Assembly: GCA_035318985.1 (NCBI GenBank)
Contig: DATHDP010000084.1
Location: 1 to 42,477 of the forward strand
From: VBAS01 sp035318985
Lineage (GTDB): Bacteria; Bacteroidota; Bacteroidia; Chitinophagales; Chitinophagaceae
DNA length: 42,477 nucleotides
Direction of reading: 5' to 3'
Positions 41,296-42,477 of this stretch are shown piece after piece. Within the stretch, counting starts at the first letter, position 1. Every line of letters starts with the position of its first letter. Position numbers and translations under genes: made by a program. The notes below the pieces were generated by a model, which saw only the letters and a program-made list of their open reading frames with translations, did no database searches and was not told where the DNA came from.

Positions 41296-42021
41296 ATGAA
41301 CACACTATGCTTTGACTTTGGCAACACAAGATTAAAAGCTGCTTTTTTTCAAAATGCAAAACTTGCAGAAGTGATCGTTATTGAAAACGATGGGATCGCA
41401 ACTATCACATCAATACTTGAAAAGTTTGATGCACAAAAAACAATTCTTTCATCTGTTATCAATCATAATCCTGAGATCGAGACACTGCTTGCACAAAAAA
41501 CAAAATTTCACAAGCTTAGTCATCTTTCAAAACTTCCGTTCACCACACCTGTTGGAAAACCTGAAACGATCGGCGCCGATCGGTTGGCGTTATGTGCTGC
41601 CGTAGTTTATTTTTTTCCCAAGCAACATAATCTTGTTATTGGCATGGGTAGCTGTATTACTTACAATTTTATTAATGCAGATCATGAATTTTTGGGCGGT
41701 GGTATATCACCTGGTATGGAAATGCGAATGAGATCGTTAAATCAATTCACTGCTAAGCTGCCAATAGTAAAACCAGATGGTAATGTACCGCTCGTTGGAT
41801 ACGATACTGTTACAAATATTTTAAGCGGAGTGGTGTTGGGAATGGCTAAAGAGATCGATGGATTCATTGATGTATACAGAGAAAGATATGGGAACTTTAA
41901 CGTCCATTTAACCGGGGGTGATTTAGTCTATTTGGCTCCCCATCTTAAAAACCAGATATTTGCAGACCCCGAACTGATCTTCAAAGGGCTTTATGCCATT
42001 AGCGAAGTGAATAACCAGTAA
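41296..42021 (+). CDS. coaX: Type III pantothenate kinase
   Basis: 241 residues. First step of coenzyme A synthesis: phosphorylation of pantothenate. ASKHA-fold motifs: DFGNTRLKAAFF at the N terminus (phosphate loop), GADRLALCAAVV with the pantothenate-binding Asp and Arg, GMGSCITYNFI and LGGGISPGMEMR. The length is normal for CoaX. It follows the LAN-domain gene by 11 bp and is followed 51 bp later by an outer-membrane protein gene. Confidence 0.95.
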   Translation: MNTLCFDFGNTRLKAAFFQNAKLAEVIVIENDGIATITSILEKFDAQKTILSSVINHNPEIETLLAQKTKFHKLSHLSKLPFTTPVGKPETIGADRLALCAAVVYFFPKQHNLVIGMGSCITYNFINADHEFLGGGISPGMEMRMRSLNQFTAKLPIVKPDGNVPLVGYDTVTNILSGVVLGMAKEIDGFIDVYRERYGNFNVHLTGGDLVYLAPHLKNQIFADPELIFKGLYAISEVNNQ

Positions 42022-42072
42022 GATAAACAGGGAGTTAGGGGATTTTTTCCGGGACTAAATGCTCAATTTTTC

Positions 42073-42477
42073 ATGTTCAATCTTCAACGAAAACTGTTCA
42101 GTTTTAAATCGTCATCAAGGGTTTTTAAATATACATTAATGGCTTTTAGTTTTCTGCTATTAGCCAATGTCTTTGTTAATGCCCAGGATAATTCTCCTTA
42201 TTCACGTTATGGTCTTGGTGACCTTCAGCCAAGCTCACATATTTATAACCGCGGAATGGGCGGAATATCTGCAGGTTTTTCTGAACCGCCAAGTTCTGGT
42301 CTTTCAGATCCACGAAATGGTAAATCCTATTCTAATATAAATTTTTCAAATCCTGCATCGTATTCCCGTTTTTTTGCCGTCAAGGAATTAAGTTCAAAAA
42401 AACTACAATACGGAAGAATGTTGCTTGATGTGGGAGTTAACCTCACCAGCCATAGGTTACATGAACCAAATAGTACA
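42073..42477 (+). CDS. Outer-membrane protein, 'SPYSRYGLGD' family, 5' part only
   Basis: Frame open from the ATG at 42073 to the window end (135 codons, no stop). It has a signal peptide (about residues 20-37, ending NAQ) and then DNSPYSRYGLGDLQPSSHIY, RGMGGISAGFS and NFSNPASYSRFF. This start is characteristic of a Bacteroidota outer-membrane beta-barrel family related to FadL/OmpP1 transporters, often encoded after coaX. The rest lies outside the window. Confidence 0.82.
   Translation, partial: MFNLQRKLFSFKSSSRVFKYTLMAFSFLLLANVFVNAQDNSPYSRYGLGDLQPSSHIYNRGMGGISAGFSEPPSSGLSDPRNGKSYSNINFSNPASYSRFFAVKELSSKKLQYGRMLLDVGVNLTSHRLHEPNST

Overview
The window reads as a chromosomal segment of a Bacteroidota bacterium, most likely Chitinophagales/Chitinophagaceae. 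Reasons: AT-rich, densely packed genes; a type IX secretion (T9SS) C-terminal sorting domain; a TamB/TamL (Omp85 lipoprotein) pair; a DUF5117-type zinc protease; a LytS/LytTR two-component pair; an outer-membrane protein of the 'SPYSRYGLGD' family after coaX; and, upstream of many genes, the Bacteroidota -7 promoter element TAnnTTTG. I see no rRNA, tRNA, CRISPR array, prophage or intact insertion sequence. The family-level placement is inference; the phylum is well supported.

Layout. 1-280: GC-rich, hairpin-bearing non-coding stretch of unknown identity. 0.3-6.7 kb: Lrp/AsnC regulator, small lipoprotein, peptide-type ABC permease (DppC-like), processive GT2 glycosyltransferase, MarR regulator with a clear promoter/operator, long acyl-CoA dehydrogenase and a multi-TM protein. 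6.9-11.7 kb: cytochrome c, AhpD-like protein, KorB-type 2-oxoacid oxidoreductase beta subunit, JmjC/cupin protein, RNase HII, heme A synthase. 11.7-16.4 kb: a lipid-centred block with a membrane-anchored patatin, converging on FabH, a small secreted protein and a lipid kinase. 16.6-24 kb: tamB-tamL, ending in a candidate terminator. 24-28.4 kb: a NagX/HGSNAT-like membrane acyltransferase, an alpha/beta hydrolase, and typA/bipA behind a repeat-rich leader region. 28.4-32.6 kb: two paralogous secreted TPR proteins flanking a small CxxC membrane protein, then a glycine-rich T9SS cargo protein. 32.8-38.3 kb: DUF5117 metalloprotease converging on a four-gene operon (two paralogous lipoproteins, LytS kinase, LytTR regulator). 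38.4-42.5 kb: meaB-CDGSH pair, LPS-core-type glycosyltransferase, a MITE-like inverted-repeat element, Lon-substrate-binding-domain protein, coaX and the start of an outer-membrane protein that runs off the window.

How parts fit together. Much of the window concerns the cell envelope and lipids: outer-membrane biogenesis (TamB/TamL), fatty-acid initiation and breakdown (FabH, acyl-CoA dehydrogenase), lipid turnover (patatin, lipid kinase), glycan synthesis (two GT2 enzymes, NagX-like acyltransferase) and export (T9SS cargo, lipoproteins). A second theme is aerobic energy metabolism (CtaA, cytochrome c, KorB). The most distinctive local signals are: the MarR promoter with an 8-bp palindrome against the start codon; a Fur-box-like palindrome upstream of the DUF5117 protease; the lipoprotein/LytS/LytTR operon; and the MITE-like element at 40445-40579. 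Several genes have a TTG triplet inside their -7 promoter element that extends the reading frame upstream; in those cases I used the downstream ATG as the start.
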